In this document: piece by piece, positions 51,719-60,271 of the stretch | Position numbering within the stretch: the first letter of the stretch is position 1 | Layout: each line of letters begins with the position of its first letter | Source of the DNA: Paenibacillus antri | GTDB taxonomy: Bacteria; Bacillota; Bacilli; Paenibacillales; YIM-B00363 | DNA length: 64,000 bases | Direction: 5' to 3' | NCBI RefSeq assembly: GCF_005765165.1 | Contig: NZ_VCIW01000009.1 | Location: forward strand, 62,001-126,000 | Made by a program: the position numbers and the translations under genes | The notes under the pieces: model-generated | Told to the model about the DNA's origin: nothing | What the model saw: only the letters and a program-made list of their open reading frames with translations | The model's database searches: none

Positions 51719-53523
51719 ACGGAATCGGCGGCGGTCGAGGCGAAGGCTGGTTTCGCCGGATCTGGTTCGCGGCGCTTATATGGATCGTAGTCGCCTTCGC
51801 GTTGGGCGGAGGCGGGGGAACGGCTTACGCGCACACGTCGTTGTCCGGCTCCGCGCCGGCGGACGGCGAAACGCTGGAGACGCCGCCGGAGATGCTGCAT
51901 CTGACGTTCAGCGGCAAGCTGGAGTCGACGGCTGCGCTGCATTCGGTCACGCTGACCGGGCCGGAAGGGGCGGGGGTTCCGCTGGAGCCTCCGGCGCTGG
52001 ACGGCAGCGGGAAGTCGCTGATGGCGGCGCTGCCGCCGCTCTCGAACGGAACGTACGACGTTGCGTTCCGGGTCATCTCGGCGGACGGGCATCCGATCGA
52101 GGGCGGGTTCGCGTTCGAGGTCGCGGCGCCCGAGCCCGTGCAGGAACCGACGCCGGCGCCCGAGGCGCAGGAGCCTGAGGCGCCGGTCGAACCGCCTGCG
52201 CCGGACGGCGGCGCGGAGGAGCCTGCGGCCGAGCCGGGGACGGCGCCGGACGAGGCGGACGAGCCGGGGACGGCGCCGGACGAGGCGGACGAGCATGCGG
52301 GGCACGATTCGCACGGCGAGACGAAGGTCTCGTCTTCCGCCGGCGCGGGCACCGCGTTCGCGGCCCTCCTGAACGCCAGCCGCGTCGCGTATTACGCCTC
52401 GCTGCTGCCATTGCTCGGGTGGGCGCTGTGGAGCGCGCTGCGGCCGCAGGTCGGAGCGGACCGGCTCGCGTACTGGCGGCGTATCGGGATGCGATTGCAG
52501 GCGCTGCATCTCGCGTTGTTCGTCGTTCACGTCGCCGTGCAATGGGCGGAGCTGTCCGGCGGCAATGCATCGGCGTCCTTCCTGGACACGCTGCGCTCGA
52601 CCGGAACCGGCCAATCGTGGCTGTTCACCGGCCTGCTGTCGCTGGCGGGCTTCCCGCTCTTGTTCCGCAGTCGCGCGGTGGACGGCTTGTGGCCGCTCCT
52701 CATGATCGCGGCGAAGACGCTGCGCGGCCACGCGAGCGCGTTCGAGCCGATCGCCTTGGCGCGGCTGATGGACGCCGCGCACCTCGTCGCCGCGGCGATC
52801 TGGATCGGCGGGCTGCTCGCGCTCGTCCTGCTGCTGCGGAAGTTCCCGGACGGCTTCCGGGCGTTCGCGCCGTCGTTCTCGACCGCGGCGCTCGCGTCCT
52901 ACGCCGTGCTCGTCGCCACGGGCGTCGTCGCCGCCCTCCTGTATACGGAGTCGCTGGCGGACATCGTGCGGACGACGTGGGGATGGCTTCTGATCGGTAA
53001 GGCGGCGCTCGCCGTCGCGGTGCTGCCGGTGGCGGCGCTGCTGCGGAAGCGGCTGCTCGAAGCGGACGGCCGCCCCGACGCGTTCCGCGCGTGGCTTCGC
53101 GCCGACGTCGCTTTGCTGCTCGGCATCGTCGTCGTTACCGGCATCATGACGCACCAGAGCCCGATCGTCGAGCGCGTGGTATTCCACTGGCACGTCATGG
53201 GGACGGAGGCGCATCTGACCGCGGACATCGCCGATCTGCGCGAAGGGACGAACGCGCTCTCGCTGAAGGTATGGGTGCCCGAGGACGAAGCGGAGCCCGC
53301 CGTCACCGTCGTCGCCGTCGTCCCGGGCGAGCCGGACCGTATGGCTTCGCTGACGGCGAAGGAGCTGCCGAAGGAGGAGTGGGAGAGCTTCTCCGGCTTC
53401 GAGGATTATACGTTCGTCGGCAAGCTCGACGTCGCCGATCCGGCTTCGGCCGAGCTGCGCGTGCGCATTCAGCGCAGCAACGGCGAGACGATCGACTACG
53501 CGAAGAAGCTGATCGACCCGTAA
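51625..53523 (+). CDS. CopC-CopD fusion copper-resistance protein, 632 aa
   Basis: Signal segment near residues 45-70 ending GTAYA, then mature HTSLSGSAPADGETL: a CopC beta-barrel with the N-terminal copper-ligand His (to about residue 170). A Pro/Glu/Ala linker with a tandem repeat and a His-rich patch EHAGHDSHGE precede a CopD domain of about eight TM helices. A C-terminal extracellular domain (from about 535) holds the typical HWHVMGTEAHLTADI. TTG 51625 has GAGAAGAGG upstream, giving an unusually long n-region; the true start is uncertain. Copper uptake or trafficking is inferred. Confidence 0.85.
   Translation: MLETRRGTHRILSRTGRRLSRATSDSRRLGIDGIGGGRGEGWFRRIWFAALIWIVVAFALGGGGGTAYAHTSLSGSAPADGETLETPPEMLHLTFSGKLESTAALHSVTLTGPEGAGVPLEPPALDGSGKSLMAALPPLSNGTYDVAFRVISADGHPIEGGFAFEVAAPEPVQEPTPAPEAQEPEAPVEPPAPDGGAEEPAAEPGTAPDEADEPGTAPDEADEHAGHDSHGETKVSSSAGAGTAFAALLNASRVAYYASLLPLLGWALWSALRPQVGADRLAYWRRIGMRLQALHLALFVVHVAVQWAELSGGNASASFLDTLRSTGTGQSWLFTGLLSLAGFPLLFRSRAVDGLWPLLMIAAKTLRGHASAFEPIALARLMDAAHLVAAAIWIGGLLALVLLLRKFPDGFRAFAPSFSTAALASYAVLVATGVVAALLYTESLADIVRTTWGWLLIGKAALAVAVLPVAALLRKRLLEADGRPDAFRAWLRADVALLLGIVVVTGIMTHQSPIVERVVFHWHVMGTEAHLTADIADLREGTNALSLKVWVPEDEAEPAVTVVAVVPGEPDRMASLTAKELPKEEWESFSGFEDYTFVGKLDVADPASAELRVRIQRSNGETIDYAKKLIDP
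52231..52290 (+). repeat. Perfect 30-bp tandem duplication in the CopC-CopD linker
   Basis: Two identical 30-bp units (52231-52260 and 52261-52290), each encoding EPGTAPDEAD, lie directly before the His-rich stretch. An in-frame slippage-type expansion. Confidence 0.95.
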
Positions 53524-53544
53524 GGGCGATCAGCTTCTTTTTTT
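53505..53544 (+). terminator. Terminator overlapping the copC-copD stop codon
   Basis: GAAGCTGATCG (last codons) pairs with CGATCAGCTTC, followed by seven T. Confidence 0.9.
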
Positions 53545-53555
53545 CAATATCGGAA

Positions 53556-53733
53556 GGGAAAACCTCCCGTTTATTTTCGAGTGGCGCTTCGGATTCGGCC
53601 CATGGACCGGAAAAGCTCCGTTATAAGCGGCCGTTCGGCGTCCGAAAAGCGAATTTATTCGGAATAAGACGGAGGTTTTCCCGTTCGGCGGTCGCGATTG
53701 GCCCCGCCGAACGGATAGACGAGAGGAAATCCC
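53556..53733. repeat. Structured intergenic repeat, copy B (forward-forward-reverse-reverse boxes)
   Basis: Boxes GGGAAAACCTCCC (53556-53568) and CCGGAAAAGCTCCG (53607-53620) run forward. GGAGGTTTTCCC (53671-53682) and GAGAGGAAATCCC (53721-53733) run reverse. TTTATTTTCG and CGGAATAAGAC follow or precede the boxes as in copy A at 10831-11009. Both copies directly follow an intrinsic terminator. No coding frame fits. Confidence 0.6.
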
Positions 53734-53748
53734 GTCCAAGGCAGCCCT

Positions 53749-54684
53749 CTACACCGTACCGACGGCGTCCCGCCACGCCTGCGGATGCTTGTCGCTCGCG
53801 TACCGCGCCGCGGCGGCGTTCGCGTCGACTTGCTCCGGCGTCTTGCAGCCCGGAATGACGCAGGTGACCGCGTCGTGGCGGAGACACCAAGCGAGCGCCC
53901 ACTGCGCCATGTCCATGCCGGCGGGTACCTCGTTCGCCGCGATGCGCTCGACCTCTTCGAGCTTCGCCCGGCGCTGCTCGGCGTCGTGGCGGCTGCGCAC
54001 GTCGGTCGCGACGAAGGCCGCGTCCGGCTTGTACTTGCCGCTCAAGTACCCGCTTGCGAGCGGCACGCGCGCAAGCACGCCCAGATCCTGCTCCGCGCAG
54101 GACGGGAAGACGCGGCTTTCCGGCGCCCGGTCGAGCCGGTTGTAGACGACCTGGATCGCCGAGGCTCCGACCTTTGTCGCCGCCGCCGTCTGATGCAAGT
54201 TGTCGTTGCTGCCGATCGAGACGCCGAGATGGCGGATCTTGCCCGCCTGCACCTCTTTATCGAGCATCGTCCACAAGTCGTCGTTGTCGAACGCCTCGTC
54301 CGAGCCCGAGTGGAATTGATATAAGTCTATGTAATCCGTCTGCAAGGCGCGCAGCGAATCCTCCAGCTGCTTCCTCACGTCCGCCGCCGACCAGAGCTGA
54401 TCGCGCTCGAACAAGCCGTTGAAGTGGTGGCCGAACTTCGTCGCCAGCACCCAATCCTCGCGCCGGTCGTTCTTCAAGAAGCCGCCGATGAGCCGCTCCG
54501 ACAGATGATCGCCGTAGCACTCCGCCGTATCGATCAGGTTGATCCCTTGCTCCTTGGAGCGGCGGAGCACGGCGTCCGCCTCCGCTTGCGTATACGTAAG
54601 GCCCCATTCGCCCCCGAACTGCCACGTCCCGACGCCGATGACCGACACCTTCAGATCCGTTCGTCCCAATCTCCGGTATTTCAT
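53749..54684 (-). CDS. Aldo/keto reductase, 311 aa
   Basis: A complete AKR barrel: MKYRRLGRTDLKVSVIGVGT, catalytic Asp and Tyr in LIDTAECYGDHLSE, Lys in VLATKFGHHF, and the C-terminal NADPH-binding region CVIPGCKTPEQVDANAAAAR. ATG 54684 follows AAAGGAGGAG. Substrate unknown; detoxification of aldehydes or sugar reduction is usual for this subgroup. Confidence 0.94.
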   Translation of the reverse strand: MKYRRLGRTDLKVSVIGVGTWQFGGEWGLTYTQAEADAVLRRSKEQGINLIDTAECYGDHLSERLIGGFLKNDRREDWVLATKFGHHFNGLFERDQLWSAADVRKQLEDSLRALQTDYIDLYQFHSGSDEAFDNDDLWTMLDKEVQAGKIRHLGVSIGSNDNLHQTAAATKVGASAIQVVYNRLDRAPESRVFPSCAEQDLGVLARVPLASGYLSGKYKPDAAFVATDVRSRHDAEQRRAKLEEVERIAANEVPAGMDMAQWALAWCLRHDAVTCVIPGCKTPEQVDANAAAARYASDKHPQAWRDAVGTV

Positions 54685-54761
54685 GCGAAACTCCTCCTTT
54701 AATCGGTTCTGCCTCCAGTTTACCAGATGTTGGCGTTCGTCCACTAATGCGCCGTACCCCC

Positions 54762-54790
54762 TTGAAATCCGCTTCGAAACATACTATAAT
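54762..54790 (+). promoter_or_regulatory. Promoter of the tRNA-Gly gene
   Basis: TTGAAA (54762-54767), 17-bp spacer, TATAAT (54785-54790). Transcription would start about 5 bp before the mature tRNA. Confidence 0.9.
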
Positions 54791-54800
54791 TACTTTCACT

Positions 54801-54874
54801 GCGGGTGTAGTTCAATGGTAGAACTCCAGCTTCCCAAGCTGGTAGCGTGGGTTCGATTCCCATCACCCGCTCCA
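54801..54874 (+). tRNA. tRNA-Gly (anticodon CCC)
   Basis: A 74-nt cloverleaf: acceptor GCGGGTG/CACCCGC, D-arm with GTTCAATGGTAGAAC, anticodon arm CCAGC-TTCCCAA-GCTGG giving anticodon CCC (reads GGG), T-arm TGGGTTCGATTCCCA, and an encoded CCA end. Single gene with its own promoter and terminator. Confidence 0.96.
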
Positions 54875-54889
54875 TACATGAAATGTTCA

Positions 54890-54921
54890 GAAGCCTTGAT
54901 ATATACAAGGCTTCTTTTTTT
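54890..54921 (+). terminator. Terminator of the tRNA gene
   Basis: GAAGCCTTG-ATATATA-CAAGGCTTC followed by seven T. Confidence 0.94.
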
Positions 54922-55042
54922 GTACGGAAAAAGCCCGGCACGCGAAGAAAGCGCCGGGACGAGAAATCTTTGAGCCGAAATGGTCCAAAGCACAGATTCT
55001 GCTTGTAAGCCGGGTTAGTGAATATTCAACTCGTAATCGGGA

Positions 55043-55537
55043 TTATAACGGAACTTGAAATACAATGACATAAAACACCACCCAAAGTACGCTTAAACCG
55101 TATGCGAGGATCGGTTTCTTGTGGTGAAGGTATAACATAGGGAACATAAAAAGCAAAAAGAAAACGGACCACCCGAAGTTCCAACCGTTATCGTAAACGA
55201 TTCTTCCGGTTTGATGTCCTATCCATTCGACGCCGGCATAGAGGAATACCCATTTAAGCAAATGAACGATCTGGCGTTGTCGTTCATTCGGATAATTGGA
55301 TAAAAAGAGAACGACCGTAGGCGGATAGACGATAAATAAATAAAGAAGGTCTACCCCTTTTTGCGACAATAGAACATCAGGGACCAACTTCCAGAGGCGA
55401 TGGTCGCTCGTTAAGTAAAAATACAAGAGATTACATAACGGCATATACAAAATCGTGGGAAGGTACTTTCTCCAATTCGCCCAATTTCCCCAAAGCATCG
55501 AAGCGAAAGTCACCCAAACGGCGACAATGACATGCAT
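55043..55537 (-). CDS. CBO0543-like integral membrane protein, 164 aa
   Basis: About five TM helices (VIVAVWVTFASMLWGNWANW, YLPTILYMPLCNLLYFYLTS, LLYLFIVYPPTVVLFLSNYP). The pattern resembles the CBO0543 family of small membrane proteins in spore formers. Codon use is AT-rich. A second, longer family member may be at 60729. No function known. Bases 55538-55700 show no supported gene. Confidence 0.7.
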   Translation of the reverse strand: MHVIVAVWVTFASMLWGNWANWRKYLPTILYMPLCNLLYFYLTSDHRLWKLVPDVLLSQKGVDLLYLFIVYPPTVVLFLSNYPNERQRQIVHLLKWVFLYAGVEWIGHQTGRIVYDNGWNFGWSVFFLLFMFPMLYLHHKKPILAYGLSVLWVVFYVIVFQVPL

Positions 55538-55703
55538 CCGGCTGCCACCTATCTCATTTTTCCATTATTATTGTCCTTTTCGCTATCGATAAATACAGAA
55601 AGGCGCGCCGATCATGGAGGAGCTGCTCTGCACATTCGGACGGTTATCCCGGCGCATTGCCCGTTTTCCTCGATTTATCCCGGATTACGGCGCGAACTCG
55701 AAC

Positions 55704-55732
55704 TTTACTTACCCGTTTCCGAGGCGTATGAT
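55704..55732 (+). promoter_or_regulatory. Promoter of the ktr riboswitch transcript
   Basis: TTTACT (55704-55709), 17-bp spacer, TATGAT (55727-55732), starting transcription near 55739, about 20 nt before the riboswitch aptamer. Confidence 0.6.
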
Positions 55733-55759
55733 TCATTCCATGGAAAGCGAATACCAATA

Positions 55760-55998
55760 GATCGCTGAGTTTCCGATATGGAAAACGGGGGACCCGCCGC
55801 AAGCCGCGCTTCATGCCGAACCGGTTTGCAAGGGGTGAATCGCGGATCGGAGCAATCGAACGCTGCTTCGAACCATCCGCGTAGGGCGACTCTTACCGCC
55901 CGAATCCGACAGCTAACCTCGTAAGCGTGGAGAAGAGGATGTGATCTTGTGATCTGCTTAGACCACGGGGGCGCAAGCCTCCGTGGTTTTTTGTTGTC
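55760..55998 (+). promoter_or_regulatory. ydaO/yuaA-type cyclic-di-AMP riboswitch
   Basis: The conserved aptamer blocks of this class are present in order: ATCGCTGAGTTTCC, GGAAAACGGGGGACCC, TGCCGAACCGGTTTGCAAGG with GGTGAATCGCGGAT, CTTACCGCCCGAATCCGACA and GCTAACCTCGTAAGCG. The last is followed by an intrinsic terminator ACCACGGGGGC-GCAA-GCCTCCGTGG plus six T (55962-55992). Binding of c-di-AMP would stabilise the aptamer and let the terminator form, shutting off potassium uptake genes downstream, as known for yuaA (ktrA). Confidence 0.95.
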
Positions 55999-56069
55999 AT
56001 TTTCACGGATTCGGCGGTTTAGTTAAGCGCTGTAAGGTAAATAGTAGGGGAAACGGAGGGGACCAGAGG

Positions 56070-56732
56070 ATGAAAAAACAGTTTATCGTCATTGGCCTTG
56101 GGCGCTTCGGAGGGACCGTCGCGAGAACGTTGATTTCTCTAGGGTACGAAGTGATGGCGATCGACCGGGATATTCGAAAAGTACAGGACTTTTCGAGCAT
56201 CATAACTCATGTTTTTCAAGCCGATTCGACGGACGAAAAGGTTCTAAAGGAGCTGGGCGTTTCGAATATGGACCACGCGATCGTGGCGATCGGAGACGAT
56301 CTCCAAGCGAGCATTCTTACTTCGCTCATCTTGAAGGATATGGGGATCAAGAAAGTCACGGCCAAGGCGACGAGCGAATACCATCGACGCGTGCTCGAGC
56401 GGATCGGCGCGGATCATATCATTCAGCCGGAGCGGGACACGGGCATCCGGGTGGCCCATCAAATCACGTCGAATAACACGGTCGATTATTTGGAATTATC
56501 TCCGGATTTCAGTCTCGTCGAGGTGTTGGCGCCGAAAGCGATGTACGATAAATCGCTCAAAGCGATCAATATCCGGGCGAAATACGGTTGTAACGTGGTG
56601 GCCATTAAGAGAAAGGACAACTCCATGATCGTGTCTCCTCTTGCGGACGACAAGATTCAAGAAGGAGACGTTCTCGTCATGATCGGATCCAACCAAGATA
56701 TCACTCGTTTCGAAAAAGGGATCGCGGAATAG
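56070..56732 (+). CDS. Potassium uptake regulatory subunit KtrA/KtrC type, 220 aa
   Basis: The cytoplasmic gating ring subunit of a Ktr channel. RCK-N domain with FIVIGLGRFGGTVARTL, acidic NAD/ATP-binding end MAIDRDIRK and ATSEYHRRVLERIGADHII; RCK-C domain (about 137-218, ending GDVLVMIGSNQDITRFEKGI), which in KtrA binds c-di-AMP. ATG 56070 follows ACGGAGGGG. Controlled by the riboswitch upstream. ktrB follows after 10 bp. Confidence 0.95.
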   Translation: MKKQFIVIGLGRFGGTVARTLISLGYEVMAIDRDIRKVQDFSSIITHVFQADSTDEKVLKELGVSNMDHAIVAIGDDLQASILTSLILKDMGIKKVTAKATSEYHRRVLERIGADHIIQPERDTGIRVAHQITSNNTVDYLELSPDFSLVEVLAPKAMYDKSLKAINIRAKYGCNVVAIKRKDNSMIVSPLADDKIQEGDVLVMIGSNQDITRFEKGIAE

Positions 56733-56742
56733 AGGTGAACTC

Positions 56743-58086
56743 GTGCTGAGATCTAATGTGAAGCGTTCCATCGAGATCAGTCCGCAGCAATGGATGGTCT
56801 TCGGTTTCGCCGCCATTATTTTGCTTGGGACGATGCTGTTGTCGCTGCCGATATCCTCGACGTCGGGCGAATCCCTCGGGCTGCTCGATTCTTTTTTTAT
56901 GGCGACCTCCGCGGTTTGCGTGACGGGTCTCGCGGTGTTCGATCCGGGTCAGCAGCTTACGATGTTCGGTGAAATCGTACTGCTCGTTTTGGTCCAGCTC
57001 GGCGGTCTCGGATTTATGACCTTCGGCGTCATTATCGCCGTGCTGCTGGGCAAGCGGCTCGGGCTGAAGGAACGGACGCTCATTCAGACGTCGACGAATT
57101 CCAACTCGATCCAAGGACTCGTTCGTTTATCGCTTAGCATTTTCTTTATCGCTCTAATCGTCGAATTGGCGGGAAGCGTCATCCTCACCCTTCGTTGGGC
57201 GCCGGATATGGGGGTAGGGATAGCGGCGTACTACGCCGTCTTTCATTCCGTATCGGCGTTTAACAACGCGGGGTTCTCCCTCTGGCCCGACGGGTTGAAT
57301 CGATTCGTCGGAGACCCGGTCGTGAACGTCGTCATCACTTTTTTGTTTATGATCGGGGGCATCGGGTTCACGGTGCTGCTCGATCTGTTCCGGAAGCGGA
57401 AATGGGACGCATTGTCTTTACATTCGAAAATCGTACTGCTTTCAAGCGGGTGTCTTCTGATCGGCGGGTTTGTCGTCGTGTTTCTGCTCGAACTGTTGAA
57501 CCCCACGGCTTATGAAACCTTCACTTGGTCGGAGCGAGTCTGGGCCGCTTATTTCCAAAGCGTTACGCCGAGAACGGCGGGATTTAACACGATGTTTACC
57601 TCCGAATTAATGACGGCGACTCAATTTTTTATCATTTTCCTCATGTTCATCGGAGCTTCCTCGGGTTCGACCGGCGGCGGCATCAAAACCAATACGTTCG
57701 TGGTCTTATTGCTTGCGGTGTTCAGCAGTATCCGGGGCAGGGAGCAGGTTCGGATTTTTAACCGTAACATCGCGTATGAGATCGTATTGCGGGCCTTGTC
57801 CGTCATTATCATCTCGCTCGGGGTTGTGATGTTGGTAGCCTTCCTGCTCACCATTACGGAGCGGAATCAGGATTTTATCGCCATCTTGTTCGAGACGACC
57901 TCCGCGTTCAGCACCGTCGGTCTCTCCCTCGGGATTACGTTCGACTTATCGCCGGCGGGAAAGCTGCTCCTGAGCGTAACGATGTTCGTAGGTCGGCTAG
58001 GACCGCTGACGCTTGCTTATGCTTTAGCCAAGCGGAGAAGAGAATCGACGATCGGGTATCCGGAAGAGAAGGTATTGATCGGTTAA
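56743..58086 (+). CDS. Potassium uptake membrane subunit KtrB/KtrD (TrkH family), 447 aa
   Basis: The ion-translocating subunit, with four pore repeats in a TrkH-type fold. Selectivity loops with the expected Gly are [40 protein letters not shown] and [13 protein letters not shown]. Intramembrane gate loop [16 protein letters not shown] present. GTG 56743 follows GAGGTGA. Part of a two-gene operon with ktrA. The stop overlaps the convergent nuclease gene by 4 bp. Confidence 0.96.
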   Translation: MLRSNVKRSIEISPQQWMVFGFAAIILLGTMLLSLPISSTSGESLGLLDSFFMATSAVCVTGLAVFDPGQQLTMFGEIVLLVLVQLGGLGFMTFGVIIAVLLGKRLGLKERTLIQTSTNSNSIQGLVRLSLSIFFIALIVELAGSVILTLRWAPDMGVGIAAYYAVFHSVSAFNNAGFSLWPDGLNRFVGDPVVNVVITFLFMIGGIGFTVLLDLFRKRKWDALSLHSKIVLLSSGCLLIGGFVVVFLLELLNPTAYETFTWSERVWAAYFQSVTPRTAGFNTMFTSELMTATQFFIIFLMFIGASSGSTGGGIKTNTFVVLLLAVFSSIRGREQVRIFNRNIAYEIVLRALSVIIISLGVVMLVAFLLTITERNQDFIAILFETTSAFSTVGLSLGITFDLSPAGKLLLSVTMFVGRLGPLTLAYALAKRRRESTIGYPEEKVLIG

Positions 58087-58733
58087 GTCTCGCACGCGAT
58101 CCCGTCCCGGTCGCGGTCCAGCTTCGCGCTGTACCCTGGGTCTCCCTCGTAGAGCGGCGCTTTCCCGGCGGCTCGCACCGCGGCGCAATTCGCGTAGGAA
58201 ACTGACGACGACGAGGGTTCCGCCTCCTCCGATCGAAGCGCCTCTCGCTCCGCCGTATAATCGCCGAACGTCAGCGCGGGCTTCGCCACCACGAATCGGA
58301 CGCGCGTGCCGTCGGGGTAATCTTGCAGTCGATGGCCGACCCACGCGCCGGCGCCGCGGTTGTCGCTCGAGTCGATGTAGGCGACGTTCGCGCCCTCGCC
58401 GCCTTCCGCGCACATGGCCATCGGCCACTCGTCGCGGTCGTACCCGGATTGCGGTTCGATGCCGGCGAGCGATCGCTTGCGGTTGTCGTCGGCTCCGTCG
58501 CGGTCGATCGTGCATACGTCCGAGGCGCCGCCGAGCTCGATCGCATCGTAGATGTGCAAGGCCGTCTCCGGATACGCGTCGCTCGGGAAGACGAGCTCGA
58601 CGTCGTACCCGGGGGCGGCGGCATCCGCGGCAGGCGCCGGCACCGCCGCCGGAGTTTCCGCCGTCAAGGAGCAGCCGCCGACGAACAGAAGGACGGACGC
58701 GAATGCGAAGAGCCATCGTAGATGTCGAATCAT
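58083..58733 (-). CDS. NucB-like secreted deoxyribonuclease with excalibur domain, 216 aa
   Basis: A lipoprotein-type signal peptide ends LLFVGGC (Cys near residue 21). The NucA/NucB-type domain includes [31 protein letters not shown] and [20 protein letters not shown] (catalytic Asp/Asn/Glu cluster). A C-terminal excalibur Ca-binding motif [20 protein letters not shown] ends in [10 protein letters not shown]. NucB degrades DNA released by lysed mother cells in Bacillus. Membrane tethering plus excalibur is a different build. ATG 58733 follows GGAGGCG. Confidence 0.93.
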   Translation of the reverse strand: MIRHLRWLFAFASVLLFVGGCSLTAETPAAVPAPAADAAAPGYDVELVFPSDAYPETALHIYDAIELGGASDVCTIDRDGADDNRKRSLAGIEPQSGYDRDEWPMAMCAEGGEGANVAYIDSSDNRGAGAWVGHRLQDYPDGTRVRFVVAKPALTFGDYTAEREALRSEEAEPSSSSVSYANCAAVRAAGKAPLYEGDPGYSAKLDRDRDGIACET

Positions 58734-58831
58734 GAGTCGAACGCCTCCGAAACGAAATAAATTTTCCAATAGAATTCTATTTTACTACGAAAACGAACGT
58801 GCTTCGAATATTGTTTTGTAAACAAATAACA

Positions 58832-58860
58832 AATCCCCGTCGGCGGCCGCCGCGGGGATT
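58832..58860 (-). terminator. Terminator of the first SASP gene
   Basis: AATCCCCG and CGGGGATT with inner GGCGGC pairs lie downstream of the SASP stop, followed on the minus strand by TTTGTTATTTG. Confidence 0.65.
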
Positions 58861-58887
58861 ATGTATGTTACCGCTACATTCTAATGC

Positions 58888-59112
58888 TTAGAACCGTGCG
58901 CCGCGAGCCAACGTCTCTTCGGCGATCTGTACCATGCGGCGTACCATGTGTCCGCCGATCGCGCCCGTGTCGCGAGTCGCCATGTAACCGTAGTAGCCGT
59001 CTTGCGGAATTTGCACGCCAAGCTCTTGAGCGACTTCGTACTTCAGCTGCTCCATCGCTTGGTTCGCTTGAGGAACGATCAAATTGTTGGAGCTTTGCGA
59101 TCCTTTACCCAT
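58888..59112 (-). CDS. Alpha/beta-type small acid-soluble spore protein, 74 aa
   Basis: A DNA-coating spore protein. It carries the two SASP signatures: the germination protease site region NQAMEQLKYEVAQELGV and the C-terminal RDTGAIGGHMVRRMVQIAEE. ATG 59112 follows GGGAGGTGAC. A forespore SigG-like promoter is upstream. Its neighbour on the other strand is an ATP-dependent DNA ligase, so two spore-DNA maintenance genes sit back to back. A paralogue is at 62620. Confidence 0.97.
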   Translation of the reverse strand: MGKGSQSSNNLIVPQANQAMEQLKYEVAQELGVQIPQDGYYGYMATRDTGAIGGHMVRRMVQIAEETLARGARF

Positions 59113-59140
59113 TGATGTCACCTCCCTCTGGTTGTACCCA

Positions 59141-59170
59141 TAATATTTGCGTTTTTTTATTTTCTATTCA
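59141..59170 (-). promoter_or_regulatory. SigG-like promoter of the SASP gene
   Basis: On the minus strand TGAATA (59170-59165) matches the SigG -35 exactly. After 17 bp AATATTA (59147-59141) matches the -10 consensus CATACTA at five of seven positions. Confidence 0.7.
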
Positions 59171-59243
59171 TTTACAAATCCCCTCCACTTTCCACTCCAA
59201 ACCAATTGCCGATCCTTGTACAATGGAGAGAGGTGATGCCGAC

Positions 59244-60104
59244 ATGTTTATCCCTCCCATGCTGCTCGAGACGGCCGCCGAGCCGTTCGACAGCGCTAAT
59301 CATATATTTGAACCGAAAATCGACGGACATCGGACGATGTACGCGCGATTGGACGGGAAGACGAAGCTGTACACGCGTCGCGGCAACGAGGTGACGAGGA
59401 AGTATCCGGAGCTGCTCGAAGGGTTCGAAGACGATCTGATCCTTGACGGGGAAGTCGCGTTAACGGATCCGGAGACGGGGAGGATTTCCTTCGAGGCGTT
59501 GAACGACCGATTCCAATTGCGCCAGGAGGAGAAGATCGCGTTAGCGGCGTCGTCCGCGCCGGTCTCCTTCATCGCCTTCGATATATTGCGGTACCGCGGG
59601 AAGGACCTCCGTTCGCTTCCCCTCATGCGGCGCAAGGAAATCTTGGCCGGCTTGACCGTTCGTGACAACCCGAACCTGTCCATTATTCCGTACCTCGAAC
59701 GACACGGTACGGCCTTGTTCGAATCGATCAAGGAACGGGGAATGGAGGGCATCGTGGCGAAGGAGAAGACGAGCCGGTACGCCGTGGGCCGAAGAGCGCG
59801 GAAGTGGCAGAAAATCATCAATTGGACGTACGTGGACGTCGTGATCACGGGATATCGGAAGTCTCAGTTCGGGTGGCTTGCGGCTATTCCCGACGGGGAG
59901 GAGCTGCAGCCGGCCGGAATGATCGAGTTCGGGGTGAGCCCGGCGCATAAGAAGGCGTTCTACGAAGTATGTCGATCGATCGAGAGCGGCTCTTATAAGG
60001 ACTTCATCCATTTGGAGCCGCTGCTCCGGGCCAAGGTGAAGACGCGGAACGTGACCCGCAGCGGAACGCTCCGGGATCCGGTGTTCGTGGATTTCATCGC
60101 TTGA
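59244..60104 (+). CDS. ATP-dependent DNA ligase, 286 aa
   Basis: Nucleotidyltransferase domain with the adenylated Lys25 in FEPKIDGHRTMYARL (K-x-D-G), Arg/Glu motifs DLILDGEVALTD, FIAFDILRYRG, GMEGIVAKEKTSRY and RKWQKIINWTYV. A short OB-fold-like C-terminus follows (VDVVITGYRKSQFGWLAAIP). No LigD polymerase or nuclease domains are attached. GAGAGGTGATG precedes ATG 59244. Such stand-alone ligases, with Ku elsewhere, serve end joining in Bacillales spores; the role here is inferred. Confidence 0.93.
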   Translation: MFIPPMLLETAAEPFDSANHIFEPKIDGHRTMYARLDGKTKLYTRRGNEVTRKYPELLEGFEDDLILDGEVALTDPETGRISFEALNDRFQLRQEEKIALAASSAPVSFIAFDILRYRGKDLRSLPLMRRKEILAGLTVRDNPNLSIIPYLERHGTALFESIKERGMEGIVAKEKTSRYAVGRRARKWQKIINWTYVDVVITGYRKSQFGWLAAIPDGEELQPAGMIEFGVSPAHKKAFYEVCRSIESGSYKDFIHLEPLLRAKVKTRNVTRSGTLRDPVFVDFIA

Positions 60105-60121
60105 AGTCTGGAGCAAACGTC

Positions 60122-60161
60122 AATCCCCCGGTCGCCTCGACGGCGAGCGGGGGATTTTTTT
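60122..60161. terminator. Bidirectional terminator
   Basis: AATCCCCCG...CGGGGGATT with inner TCGCC/GGCGA, followed on the plus strand by a T run. It serves the ligase and the small gene on the opposite strand. Confidence 0.88.
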
Positions 60162-60166
60162 CGCGT

Positions 60167-60271
60167 TTACGAATCGTTCTTGCCGCTTCGCGTCGAACCC
60201 GGTACCGCGGAATCGTGGTTGTTTCCGGGCGGCTTGCGCTTTTGCTGCTTCTGCGAATTGCGATGAGACAT
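60167..60271 (-). CDS. Very small hydrophilic protein, 34 aa
   Basis: ATG 60271 on the minus strand follows GGGAGGAGCTCTC at ideal distance and encodes MSHRNSQKQQKRKPPGNNHD followed by SAVPGSTRSGKNDS, ending at TAA just before a terminator. The basic, Asn/Ser/Gln-rich, proline-containing composition recalls minor spore proteins, but it matches none I know. Its clean expression signals argue that it is real. Confidence 0.65.
   Translation of the reverse strand: MSHRNSQKQQKRKPPGNNHDSAVPGSTRSGKNDS

Noticed and set aside
55532-55768. 78-aa frame before the c-di-AMP riboswitch
   Set aside because: It runs into the riboswitch, overlaps the predicted promoter and lacks a ribosome binding site.
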